DNA of 10,435 bases from Clostridiales bacterium (lineage in GTDB: Bacteria; Bacillota; Clostridia; Lachnospirales; Lachnospiraceae): assembly GCA_021203285.1 (NCBI GenBank), contig JAJQBM010000116.1:1-10435 (forward strand). The letters are read 5' to 3'. The notes under the pieces are model-generated. The model saw only the letters and a list, made by a program, of their open reading frames with translations. It was not told the origin of the DNA and did no database searches. Positions 1 through 7,405 of the stretch are shown one piece after another. How positions within the stretch are numbered: position 1 is the stretch's first letter; each line of letters begins with the position of its first letter. The translations under genes and the position numbers were made by a program.

Positions 1-2267
1 CCGTTGATCTGTACCGCGATCTCCACGGTGGACTCCACGGTCTTCGACTCGTCGTATTCCGGCCAAGACTGCTGGTAAACCCTGCCTTCTCCGCCGCTCC
101 GACTGCAGATCTCCTCCGTGATGTGAGGCGCCACCGGATTCAGGAGAACCACCAGCGTCTTCAGCTCATCCCTTGTGACGCTTCCCTTCGTGTAAAAATC
201 ATTGATAAGCGCCATCATCGCGGCAATGGCCGTATTGTATTTCAGATTTTCAAAGTCATCGGATACCTTCTTAATGGTCTGGTGCATCTTTGTCTCCAGA
301 TCCTTGGAATATCCGCTCTCCTCCGTCACAATATCCTGCAGACGCCAGACGCGCTCCAGAAATCTGCGACAACCCTTTACGCCGTCCTCTGACCAAGACG
401 CCGCCAGATCAAAGGCCCCGATAAACATCTCGTAAGTGCGCAGCGTATCCGCGCCGTATTCGTTAACAATGTCGTCCGGATTGACAACATTTCCGCGGGA
501 CTTTGACATCTTCTCGCCGTTCTCGCCCAGAATCATGCCGTGGGAAGTCCGCTTCTGATAGGGCTCCGGGCAGGGCACCACGCCCTCATCATAAAGGAAC
601 TTGTGACAGAAGCGCGAATACATAAGGTGGAGCGTCGTGTGCTCCATGCCGCCGTTGTACCAGTCCACGGGCATCCAGTATTCCAGCGCTTCCTTGCTCG
701 CAAGCGCGTTTTTGTTCTTCGGATCGGTGTAGCGCAGGAAATACCATGAAGATCCCGCCCACTGCGGCATGGTGTCCGTCTCGCGCTTTGCCGGCCCGCC
801 GCAGCAGGGGCATTTGGTGTTGACCCAGTCTGTCATGGCAGCCAGCGGTGACTCACCGTTGTCCGTCGGCATATAGCTGTCCACCTCGGGCAAAAGCAGC
901 GGAAGCTCGCTCTCGTCGATCGGGACAAACCCGCATTTCTCACATTCCACGATCGGAATCGGCTCGCCCCAGTATCTCTGGCGGGAGAAAACCCAGTCGC
1001 GCAGTTTGTAGTTGACCTTCGCCTCGCCGATTCCCTGCTCCTCCAGATAGGCGATCATCTTGTTTTTCGCGTCGCGCACCTCCAGACCGTTTAAAAAGCC
1101 GGAGTTCACCAGCACGCCGGTCGCCACATCGGTAAAGGCAGCCTCGTTTACATCCACTTCCTCGCCGTTTTTCGCAACAACCTGAATGATCGGGAGACCG
1201 AACTTTTTCGCAAACTCCCAGTCTCTGCTGTCATGCGCCGGAACGGCCATGATGGCTCCCGTGCCGTAGCTCATCAGCACATAATCGGACACCCAGATGG
1301 GAACCTCCTCGCCGTTGACCGGATTGATCGCGGTCAGACCATCGATGGCCACACCCGTCTTGTCCTTTGCGAGCTCCGCACGCTCAAAATCAGACTTTCG
1401 GGCAGCCTGCTCGCGGTACGCCTCAATCTCAGCCCAGTTTTTGATCTCATCCTTATACTGATCCAGATACGGATGCTCCGGGGATACGACCATATAGGTC
1501 ACGCCGAAAAGCGTGTCCGCCCTCGTCGTATAGATGCGCAGCTTCTCCTCCTTCCCCTTGATCGGGAAATCGACCTCCGCGCCGGTGGAACGCCCGATCC
1601 AGTTTTTCTGGGAAACCTTCACGCGCTCGATGTAATCCACATCGTCCAGCCCCTCGATGAGCTTATCCGCATAGTCGGTGATCTTTAACATCCACTCGCT
1701 CTTGACCTTGCGTACTACCGGGGAACCGCAGCGCTCACAGACGCCATTTACAACCTCCTCGTTCGCTAGACCGACCTTGCAGGACGTGCACCAGTTGATA
1801 GGCATCTCCTTTTTATATGCCAGTCCCTTTTTAAAGAGCTGTAAGAAAATCCACTGAGTCCACTTATAATATTCCGGATCCGTCGTGTTGACCTCGCGAT
1901 CCCAGTCAAGGGAGTATCCGAGAGCGTGAAGCTGTCCCTTGAACCGTGCGACATTCTTCTCTGTCACGACCGCCGGATGAATCTTATTCTTGATCGCGTA
2001 ATTCTCCGTCGGCAAACCAAATGCGTCCCACCCCATCGGGAAGAGAACATTGTATCCCTGCATCCGACGCTTCCGGGAAACGATATCCAGCGCGGTATAG
2101 GGTCTCGGATGCCCCACATGAAGTCCCTGTCCCGAAGGGTAGGGGAACTCTACCAGCGCGTAATATTTCGGTTTTGAATAATCATCCGTCGCGGCGAAAG
2201 CCTTCTCATCATCCCAGACTTTCTGCCACTTCGGTTCTACAACTTTGTGATCATAAGGTACAGCCAT
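1..2267 (-). CDS. leuS: Leucyl-tRNA synthetase (3' end beyond the left edge)
   Basis: Class Ia aminoacyl-tRNA synthetase that charges tRNA-Leu in the cytoplasm. I read 755 complete codons with no stop; bacterial LeuRS is usually about 800-870 residues, so only the last C-terminal stretch is missing, and the window ends in VEIAVQIN just where the family has a QVNGK-like motif. Visible signatures: the HIGH box as HVGH (residues 50-53), a zinc knuckle C160-x2-C163 with C177-x2-C180, the CP1 editing domain with TTRADTLFG and [12 protein letters not shown], a second Cys set C442/C445 and C486/C489, and KMSKS at 586-590 followed by [11 protein letters not shown]. The ATG at 2267-2265 is chosen because GAGGAGG (2277-2283) lies 9 bases upstream and [15 protein letters not shown] is a normal LeuRS beginning. 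It is transcribed alone, from a promoter just upstream, with the terminator of the preceding gene in between. Nothing is unusual in the protein. Confidence 0.98.
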   Translation of the reverse strand, partial: MAVPYDHKVVEPKWQKVWDDEKAFAATDDYSKPKYYALVEFPYPSGQGLHVGHPRPYTALDIVSRKRRMQGYNVLFPMGWDAFGLPTENYAIKNKIHPAVVTEKNVARFKGQLHALGYSLDWDREVNTTDPEYYKWTQWIFLQLFKKGLAYKKEMPINWCTSCKVGLANEEVVNGVCERCGSPVVRKVKSEWMLKITDYADKLIEGLDDVDYIERVKVSQKNWIGRSTGAEVDFPIKGKEEKLRIYTTRADTLFGVTYMVVSPEHPYLDQYKDEIKNWAEIEAYREQAARKSDFERAELAKDKTGVAIDGLTAINPVNGEEVPIWVSDYVLMSYGTGAIMAVPAHDSRDWEFAKKFGLPIIQVVAKNGEEVDVNEAAFTDVATGVLVNSGFLNGLEVRDAKNKMIAYLEEQGIGEAKVNYKLRDWVFSRQRYWGEPIPIVECEKCGFVPIDESELPLLLPEVDSYMPTDNGESPLAAMTDWVNTKCPCCGGPAKRETDTMPQWAGSSWYFLRYTDPKNKNALASKEALEYWMPVDWYNGGMEHTTLHLMYSRFCHKFLYDEGVVPCPEPYQKRTSHGMILGENGEKMSKSRGNVVNPDDIVNEYGADTLRTYEMFIGAFDLAASWSEDGVKGCRRFLERVWRLQDIVTEESGYSKDLETKMHQTIKKVSDDFENLKYNTAIAAMMALINDFYTKGSVTRDELKTLVVLLNPVAPHITEEICSRSGGEGRVYQQSWPEYDESKTVESTVEIAVQIN

Positions 2268-2295
2268 AATTCATTTCCTCCTCATTATTCCATTC

Positions 2296-2329
2296 AAGAA
2301 GTTTATCACAACATGATGTTGAAATCAAC
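2296..2329 (-). promoter_or_regulatory. Probable leuS promoter with overlapping inverted repeats
   Basis: Reading on the minus strand, TTGTTG (about -35) is followed after 18 bases by GATAAA (about -10), roughly 35 bases before the leuS start; the match to the sigma-A consensus is moderate. Two short inverted repeats overlap the spacer: CAACATGATGTTG at 2309-2321 (6-base arms, 1-base centre) and GTTGAAATCAAC at 2318-2329 (5-base arms). They could be an operator or chance in AT-rich DNA. There is no room for a T-box leader between this site and the start codon. Confidence 0.4.
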
Positions 2330-2351
2330 AAAACGAAAAAAGAATATTTCA

Positions 2352-2394
2352 GATAAAAGAAATGGGAACCGCAAAATTATCTCTGCGGCTCCCA
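2352..2394 (-). terminator. Intrinsic terminator of the EF-G-like gene
   Basis: On the minus strand a 10-bp stem, with arms at 2385-2394 and 2363-2372 and including one G-T pair, encloses a 12-base AT-rich loop and is followed by TTTCTTTTATC. It lies about 55 bases past the TAG of the EF-G-like gene and upstream of the leuS promoter, so it separates the two transcripts. On the plus strand the hairpin has no following T-run, so it acts in the minus direction only. Confidence 0.85.
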
Positions 2395-2449
2395 CTGTAT
2401 GATTCCATGATACTCTGAATTTATATCCGTCTCACCGGTATCCTGCGAT

Positions 2450-4522
2450 CTACTCCTCCGCTCTCGCCGCGATCTCTTTCTCCTGAATATCGGCGGGCGC
2501 CTGCTCGTAGCGGGCAAACTCGTAGGAATAGGTGCCTGCTCCGCCGGTCATGGAGCGAAGGCCGGTGTTGTATCCGAAGAGGGACGCTGTCGGGATATCC
2601 GCGACGATCTCCTGCTTCCCGCCCTCGACCGGGTTCATGCCGAGCACACGGCCGCGGCGCTTGTTCAGATCACCCATGATATCACCGGTGTATGCGTCCG
2701 GAACCAGCACCTTCAGGGAGGAGATGGGCTCCAGCAGTACCGGAGACGCCTCCATAAAGCCCTTCTTAAACGCCTGAATCGACGCGGTCTTAAACGCCAT
2801 CTCGGAGGAATCGACCGGATGGTAGGATCCGTCGTAGAGAACCGCCTTGACGCCGACAACCGGATAACCGGCCAGCGGTCCCTTCTCAACCGCGTCCTGA
2901 ATGCCCTTCTCACCCGCCGGGAAATAGTTCTTCGGAACCGTGCCGCCGACGACAATCTGCTCGAAGACATACGGGCTCTCCAAATCGCCGGAGGGCTCAA
3001 AGATCATCTTGACATGACCGTACTGTCCGTGTCCGCCGGACTGCTTCTTGTATTTCGCCTCAACATCAGCCTTTTTGCGGATGGTCTCGCGGAACGGCAC
3101 GCGCGGCTTCTCCAGCGTGATCTGTACTTTATACTTGTCCTGAAGCTTGCTGACAACCACATCCAACTGCTGATCGCCGATGCCGTAGAGCAGAGTCTGA
3201 CGGTTTTCGCTGTCATTGACAACCTTGAGCGTCAGATCCTCCTGCATCATCTTCTGCAGGGATTGGGAAACCTTGTCCACATCCGCCTTGTTCACCGGCT
3301 TGTAGCTCATGTAGGTGTAAGGCTTGGAGATCGCGGTCTTGATGAACGTGACCGGCGTCGCCTTGGTGGAAAGGGTGTCTGTGGTGACGACCTTATTCAG
3401 CTTTGCCAGCGCGCCGATATCGCCGGCGTGAAGCTCGGAGACCTCCTCCGGCTTGTTGCCGCGGAGCACATAGACCTTTCCGATCTTGTCGTCCATCCCG
3501 CGCTCGTCATTAAAGAGGACATCGTCCGTCTTGATTACGCCGGATGTGACCTTGATCAGCGAATATTTTCCGATGAAAGGATCCACGATCGTCTTGAAAA
3601 TATAGGCGCTCTTGGGCTTTGCAAAGATAAAGTCCGCGTCAAATACTTCGTTGGATTTGATGTTGATTCCCTTGCACTCCTTCTTATCCGGGCTCGGCAG
3701 ATACTTCACAATATCATCCAGCAGCGTAAATACGCCGTGTGCATCGATGCCCGCAGCCACGGAGATCGGAACGATGGAGCCATCGAGAACGCTGACGCGG
3801 AGGGCCTGACGGATCTCATTCTCCGAGAACTCATCTCCCTCAAAGTAGCGCTCCATATACTCCTCGCTCGTCTCGGCAACCGCCTCAACCAGAGTCTCCC
3901 GGAGCAGGTCGATATTTGCATGAGAATAATCCGGTACTTCCGTCGGTACGGTGTTGCCGTTGCGATCCCACTTGAACGCCTCGCGGGAAATCAGGTTGAT
4001 AAGGCCGATCAGCTTCTCATTCGCGCGGAGCGGAATGTGGAACGGAGCGATCTTTTTCCCGTACATCCCCTGCATATCCTGCACCACCTGACGGAAGCTC
4101 GCGTTGTCGTCGTCCATACCGGTCACACAGATCAGTCTCGGCAGATGGTAGCGCTCGCAGATCTCCCATGCCTTCTGGGTACCGACCTCGACGCCGGCCT
4201 TGCCGTTGATCACAATGATCGCAGCATCCGCGGCGGCCGCCGCCTCCTCCACTTCACCAACAAAATCAAAGAATCCGGGGGTGTCCAGAATATTGATCTT
4301 CGTATCGCCCCACTCGATGGGAACGACCGATGTGCTGATGGAAAATCCTCTCTTTATCTCCTCTTTATCGTAATCGCTGATCGTATTGCCGTCCGTCACT
4401 TTTCCCATGCGGCTCGTCACGCCCGCCAGGTAGGCCATCGCCTCCACCAGCGTCGTCTTGCCGGCTCCGCCGTGGCCAAGTACAACGACGTTACGGATTT
4501 TGTCCGTGGTGTAAATCTTCAT
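2450..4522 (-). CDS. EF-G-like translational GTPase (FusA-family paralogue)
   Basis: 690-residue ribosome-dependent GTPase of the elongation factor G family, full EF-G length. Order: G domain with P-loop GHGGAGKT (16-23), DTPGF (80-84, usually DTPGH) and a G4-position motif TGMD (about 134-137, usually NKMD); domain II (about 300-400); domain III with LLYGIGDQQLDV (444-455); domain IV with SGGHGQYG (495-502) and HPVDSSEMAF (568-577); domain V with GDIMGDLNKRRGRVLG (613-628). The classical HIDAGKTTTTE and ERGITI signatures are replaced by GHGGAGKTTLVEA and KRGFSIS. This, and the lack of rpsL, rpsG or tuf nearby, points to the EF-G-like paralogue common in Clostridia rather than the housekeeping fusA; annotators may still call it fusA or fusA2. 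Start: ATG at 4522-4520, 8 bases after GGAGG (4531-4535); an in-frame TTG five codons upstream overlaps that site and is unlikely. It has its own promoter and terminator. The exact role (translocation, recycling or stress) cannot be read from the sequence. Confidence 0.94.
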   Translation of the reverse strand: MKIYTTDKIRNVVVLGHGGAGKTTLVEAMAYLAGVTSRMGKVTDGNTISDYDKEEIKRGFSISTSVVPIEWGDTKINILDTPGFFDFVGEVEEAAAAADAAIIVINGKAGVEVGTQKAWEICERYHLPRLICVTGMDDDNASFRQVVQDMQGMYGKKIAPFHIPLRANEKLIGLINLISREAFKWDRNGNTVPTEVPDYSHANIDLLRETLVEAVAETSEEYMERYFEGDEFSENEIRQALRVSVLDGSIVPISVAAGIDAHGVFTLLDDIVKYLPSPDKKECKGINIKSNEVFDADFIFAKPKSAYIFKTIVDPFIGKYSLIKVTSGVIKTDDVLFNDERGMDDKIGKVYVLRGNKPEEVSELHAGDIGALAKLNKVVTTDTLSTKATPVTFIKTAISKPYTYMSYKPVNKADVDKVSQSLQKMMQEDLTLKVVNDSENRQTLLYGIGDQQLDVVVSKLQDKYKVQITLEKPRVPFRETIRKKADVEAKYKKQSGGHGQYGHVKMIFEPSGDLESPYVFEQIVVGGTVPKNYFPAGEKGIQDAVEKGPLAGYPVVGVKAVLYDGSYHPVDSSEMAFKTASIQAFKKGFMEASPVLLEPISSLKVLVPDAYTGDIMGDLNKRRGRVLGMNPVEGGKQEIVADIPTASLFGYNTGLRSMTGGAGTYSYEFARYEQAPADIQEKEIAARAEE

Positions 4523-4590
4523 AAACATATCCTCCAATATAAAATTCTAAGCGCACGGTCAATCGAACCCCGCAAACGCACTCTGGGTAT

Positions 4591-4619
4591 ATTCTACTAA
4601 ACTTCAACCTTTTTTGCAA
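4591..4619 (-). promoter_or_regulatory. Promoter of the EF-G-like gene
   Basis: On the minus strand TTGCAA (4619-4614) and TAGAAT (4596-4591) are 17 bases apart, a good sigma-A-type pair (4/6 and 5/6 matches). Transcription would begin near 4584 and give a 5' leader of about 60 bases. AT-rich DNA lies just upstream. The leader shows no convincing hairpin. Confidence 0.7.
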
Positions 4620-4662
4620 CTCTATTTATGCAATTTATGAAATTTGACTTCCTCGCAGACAA

Positions 4663-4691
4663 TTGACAGATTTCTCGAAAAGGGCTATCAT
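4663..4691 (+). promoter_or_regulatory. Promoter of tyrA
   Basis: A consensus TTGACA (4663-4668), a 17-base spacer and TATCAT (4686-4691, 5/6) form a near-ideal sigma-A promoter. The expected start of transcription, near 4698, leaves a leader of under 40 bases, too short for a riboswitch or attenuator. It faces away from the promoter of the EF-G-like gene, with the two -35 boxes about 43 bases apart. Confidence 0.85.
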
Positions 4692-4735
4692 CATCTTTAA
4701 TTATGAATTTTTGAAATTCCGGGAGGAAACAGATA

Positions 4736-5833
4736 ATGAATCCAGAAAAAATCGGTTTTATCGGCCTCGGCCATATCGGCGGTTCCGTCGCGAAGACAAT
4801 CCGCCGCATTCATCCTGAGATCCGGATGATCGCCTATGACACCAGCGCTGAGACACTTGCCGCCGCACTTTCGGACGGAGTGATTGAGAAAGCCTGTGAC
4901 GGGGTCACGGATGACTTTGCAGACTGCGATTACATTTATCTGTGCGCGCCCGTATTGGATAACAACGACTATGTACAACGGCTCTCCGGCATGCTTCATG
5001 ACAACATGCTGCTGACGGATGTGGGCAGTGTCAAAAGCCGGATCCACGAGAATATCAGCCGCTATCCCCGACTGGAAAAGCATTTTATCGGCGGACACCC
5101 CATGTGCGGTACCGAGCATACCGGCTATGAGTATTCCACGCCCTATCTGCTGGAAAACGCCTACTATATGCTGACGCCGACCGACATGGTCTCCCACTCC
5201 AAGGTCATGGAATTCGAATCGTTTATCCGGAGCATCGGCGCTCTCCCGCTGATTCTGGACTACAAAAAGCACGATTTTTCCGTGGGATCCATCAGCCACC
5301 TTCCGACTGTCATCGCCTCGACGCTGGTCAATCTGGTCCGGGATCTCGATGACGACAGCGAGACGCTCCGCACGATCGCGGCGGGCGGCTTCAAGGATAT
5401 CACGCGCGTCGCCTCCTCCGATCCGGTCATGTGGGAGAATATCTGCGTCGCCAACCGCGGCCAGATTCTGGAGCTGATCGACGCCTATGTCACAGCGCTT
5501 GAAAATACCCGCAACACCATCGCGGGCGGGAATGAGGATGAGATCCGCGGCTTTTTCTCCTCCGCAAAGGAGTACCGCGATTCCTTCAATATCTCCAGAG
5601 GCGCGCTGCACCCTGTATACCAGCTCTTCCTCGACCTGATCGACGAGGCCGGCGGGATCGCCACGATCGCAACGATTCTGGCGACCAACATGATCAGCAT
5701 CAAGAACATCGGCATCATCCACAACCGCGAGTTTCAGCAGGGCGTGCTTCAGGTCGAGTTTTACGACCAGCCGTCCTATGACAAAGCAGTGGCGCTGCTT
5801 ACGCGGCACCACTACACGATCTACGAAAAATAA
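4736..5833 (+). CDS. tyrA: Prephenate dehydrogenase with C-terminal ACT domain
   Basis: 365-residue enzyme that oxidatively decarboxylates prephenate to 4-hydroxyphenylpyruvate, the committed step to tyrosine. The N-terminal Rossmann fold has GLGHIGG (10-16) and an Asp at the end of the second strand (AYD, residue 35), which favours NAD+ over NADP+. The catalytic region shows DVGSVK (95-100), GGHPMCGTEHTG (119-130, with the family's conserved His at 121), SHLPTVIAS (187-195) and GGFKDITRVASSDPVMW (217-233). Residues from about 293 to the end look like an ACT domain, usually the tyrosine-sensing feedback module in Gram-positive TyrA. There is no fused chorismate mutase or aroA part. GGGAGG (4721-4726) lies 9 bases before the ATG. 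The gene stands alone on the plus strand under a strong promoter; its TAA is 3 bases from the stop of the opposing PBP gene, and I see no terminator at the junction. Confidence 0.95.
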   Translation: MNPEKIGFIGLGHIGGSVAKTIRRIHPEIRMIAYDTSAETLAAALSDGVIEKACDGVTDDFADCDYIYLCAPVLDNNDYVQRLSGMLHDNMLLTDVGSVKSRIHENISRYPRLEKHFIGGHPMCGTEHTGYEYSTPYLLENAYYMLTPTDMVSHSKVMEFESFIRSIGALPLILDYKKHDFSVGSISHLPTVIASTLVNLVRDLDDDSETLRTIAAGGFKDITRVASSDPVMWENICVANRGQILELIDAYVTALENTRNTIAGGNEDEIRGFFSSAKEYRDSFNISRGALHPVYQLFLDLIDEAGGIATIATILATNMISIKNIGIIHNREFQQGVLQVEFYDQPSYDKAVALLTRHHYTIYEK

Positions 5834-5836
5834 CTG

Positions 5837-7405
5837 TCACTGGTTAAAATACACGTCAAATACAGCCTTTGCCGCCGGAACGGCGGAGGTGCTTCCGCTC
5901 CCACCGTCCTCCACAATCACGGCGATGGCGATATCCGAATGCCCTTCTTTTGAGGCATAGCCGACAAACCATCCGTGGCTGTTTCCCTCGCTGTCATATT
6001 CCGCCGACCCGGTCTTTCCGGCTGCGGTATAGCTCTGGCCGCTCAGCGCGGACGCTGTTCCGTAGGTAATCACGGCGGACATGTATTCCTGCAGGATCGC
6101 CGCGTCGGATTCTGATATGATCGAACCATACTCTGAAGCGCGATAGCGCTTTACCGTGGTTCCGTTCTCATTCTCCGTGTGATCTACAATATACGGCGTC
6201 CATGCCACGCCATCCTGATCGATAGCCGCGGCAATCATCGCCATGTGGAGCGGCGTTACCGTCGTGTCCCCCTGTCCGATGGCGGTCGGCATAATCTTTC
6301 CGGTTCCATCCGCTGCGGTCAGGGCAACGCTGCTGGCGGTGGAGGAAAGCGATACCGGAAGCGTCGTGTTAAAGAGCATGTCCTCTGCAAGTGACTGAAA
6401 GCTGCTGATATCCAGCGTCAGCCCGATATTAGCATACGATGTATTACAGGAATTGGCAAACGACATGAGCAAATCCTGCGTTCCATGCTCAATACTGTGA
6501 TAACAATGAATCTCATTCCCGTCGACAGAAAGCTCTCCCACACAATCAAAGACATATTCGTCGTAGTCCGCATTTTCGTGAATATACTCCAGCGTTGTAA
6601 AAATCTTGAACACCGATCCCGGCGGGTAGGAGCCGGAGGTCGCACGGTTTAAGAGTACAGAGCTGGAATCGTCATTCACGATTGTATCCCATTCACTCGC
6701 CAGAGTATTGGGGTCATAGTCCGGCTTTGAGACCATAGCAAGCACCTTCCCCGTGGAAGCCTCCAGAACCACCACGGCGCCGTCATTGCTTCCCAGCGCA
6801 TTGTAGGCCGTCGCCTGAACATCGTAATCCAATGTAGTGACCACACTGTCCCCCATATTTTTTTCATCCTTCAGATCGTTGATGATCTGCTTTAAGAAAA
6901 ACGAATGCGACCGCAGAAGGTTAAAATTGTAGGAGGACTCCACACCGGATTTCCCGTTGTTGAAATACCCCACCGCATGGGCAAACATCCTCCCGTAAGG
7001 ATAGCTGCGGGTCTCCGTCCCGTCCTCTGAGACATCGGTCGTCGCGAGAACCACACCGTCTGAGGAAACGATATCCCCGCGGATCACATGCTCCGCGTAG
7101 AGATCCAGCCGGGAGTTGTAGGAGCTGCTGATCACGGTCTCGCTCTTAAACACCTGAAAATATGCGAGATATCCGATCAGGAGACAGAATAATCCCACAA
7201 ACATATAAGTTATGATCAGAAACTCCCGGTTTTTACCAGATTTCCTCGATTTCCCCTGCCCGGTCGAATCCGGTCTGTTTTCCGATTTTTTCTTTGCCTG
7301 ATTTTTCTTTACCTGACGGGTTTTCTTCTTTTTTCCTTTCAGACTGTCGTCCGCTTCCAGAAACTCGAGATCGTCGCTGTTCCAGTTTTTTTGCGTTCTG
7401 CCCAT
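5837..7405 (-). CDS. Class B penicillin-binding protein (peptidoglycan transpeptidase)
   Basis: 522-residue membrane-anchored D,D-transpeptidase that cross-links peptidoglycan outside the membrane. It has a cytoplasmic tail very rich in Lys (about 23-60), one membrane segment (about 62-84), a short linker or pedestal domain (about 85-190, with RGDIVSSDGVVLA) and a transpeptidase domain carrying all three penicillin-binding motifs: SVFK (264-267, Ser264 nucleophile), SCN (319-321) and KTG (464-466). There is no glycosyltransferase or PASTA domain. It is closer to the short PbpA/FtsI-type partners encoded beside SEDS genes than to long PBP2. Start: ATG at 7405-7403 with AAGGAGG 5 bases upstream; another ATG five codons earlier has a poorer site. 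The first 57 codons or so overlap the end of the SEDS gene in a different frame, so the two proteins are probably translationally coupled. The division versus elongation role is not decidable from sequence alone. Confidence 0.95.
   Translation of the reverse strand: MGRTQKNWNSDDLEFLEADDSLKGKKKKTRQVKKNQAKKKSENRPDSTGQGKSRKSGKNREFLIITYMFVGLFCLLIGYLAYFQVFKSETVISSSYNSRLDLYAEHVIRGDIVSSDGVVLATTDVSEDGTETRSYPYGRMFAHAVGYFNNGKSGVESSYNFNLLRSHSFFLKQIINDLKDEKNMGDSVVTTLDYDVQATAYNALGSNDGAVVVLEASTGKVLAMVSKPDYDPNTLASEWDTIVNDDSSSVLLNRATSGSYPPGSVFKIFTTLEYIHENADYDEYVFDCVGELSVDGNEIHCYHSIEHGTQDLLMSFANSCNTSYANIGLTLDISSFQSLAEDMLFNTTLPVSLSSTASSVALTAADGTGKIMPTAIGQGDTTVTPLHMAMIAAAIDQDGVAWTPYIVDHTENENGTTVKRYRASEYGSIISESDAAILQEYMSAVITYGTASALSGQSYTAAGKTGSAEYDSEGNSHGWFVGYASKEGHSDIAIAVIVEDGGSGSTSAVPAAKAVFDVYFNQ

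Noticed and set aside
2363..2394. GGGAACCGC next to a hairpin, looking slightly like a T-box antiterminator on the plus strand
   Set aside because: No plus-strand gene follows, there is no T-run in that direction, and the minus-strand reading is a normal terminator for the EF-G-like gene.
4555..4580. GGTTCGATT-like sequence (minus strand) recalling a tRNA T-loop
   Set aside because: The flanking bases do not form a 5-bp T-stem and no acceptor or anticodon arm can be found nearby.
2819..4600. 593-codon open frame on the plus strand opposite the EF-G-like gene
   Set aside because: It is the antisense shadow of a well-supported gene; no family resemblance, no ribosome binding site, and it runs through the divergent promoter of the true gene.
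4697..5812. 371-codon minus-strand frame opposite tyrA
   Set aside because: Shadow frame produced by the GC-biased codon use of tyrA; no recognisable protein features, and it runs into the intergenic promoter region.
5872..5886. CCGCCG-GAA-CGGCGG hairpin as a bidirectional terminator
   Set aside because: It lies inside the PBP coding sequence and no T-tract follows on either strand.
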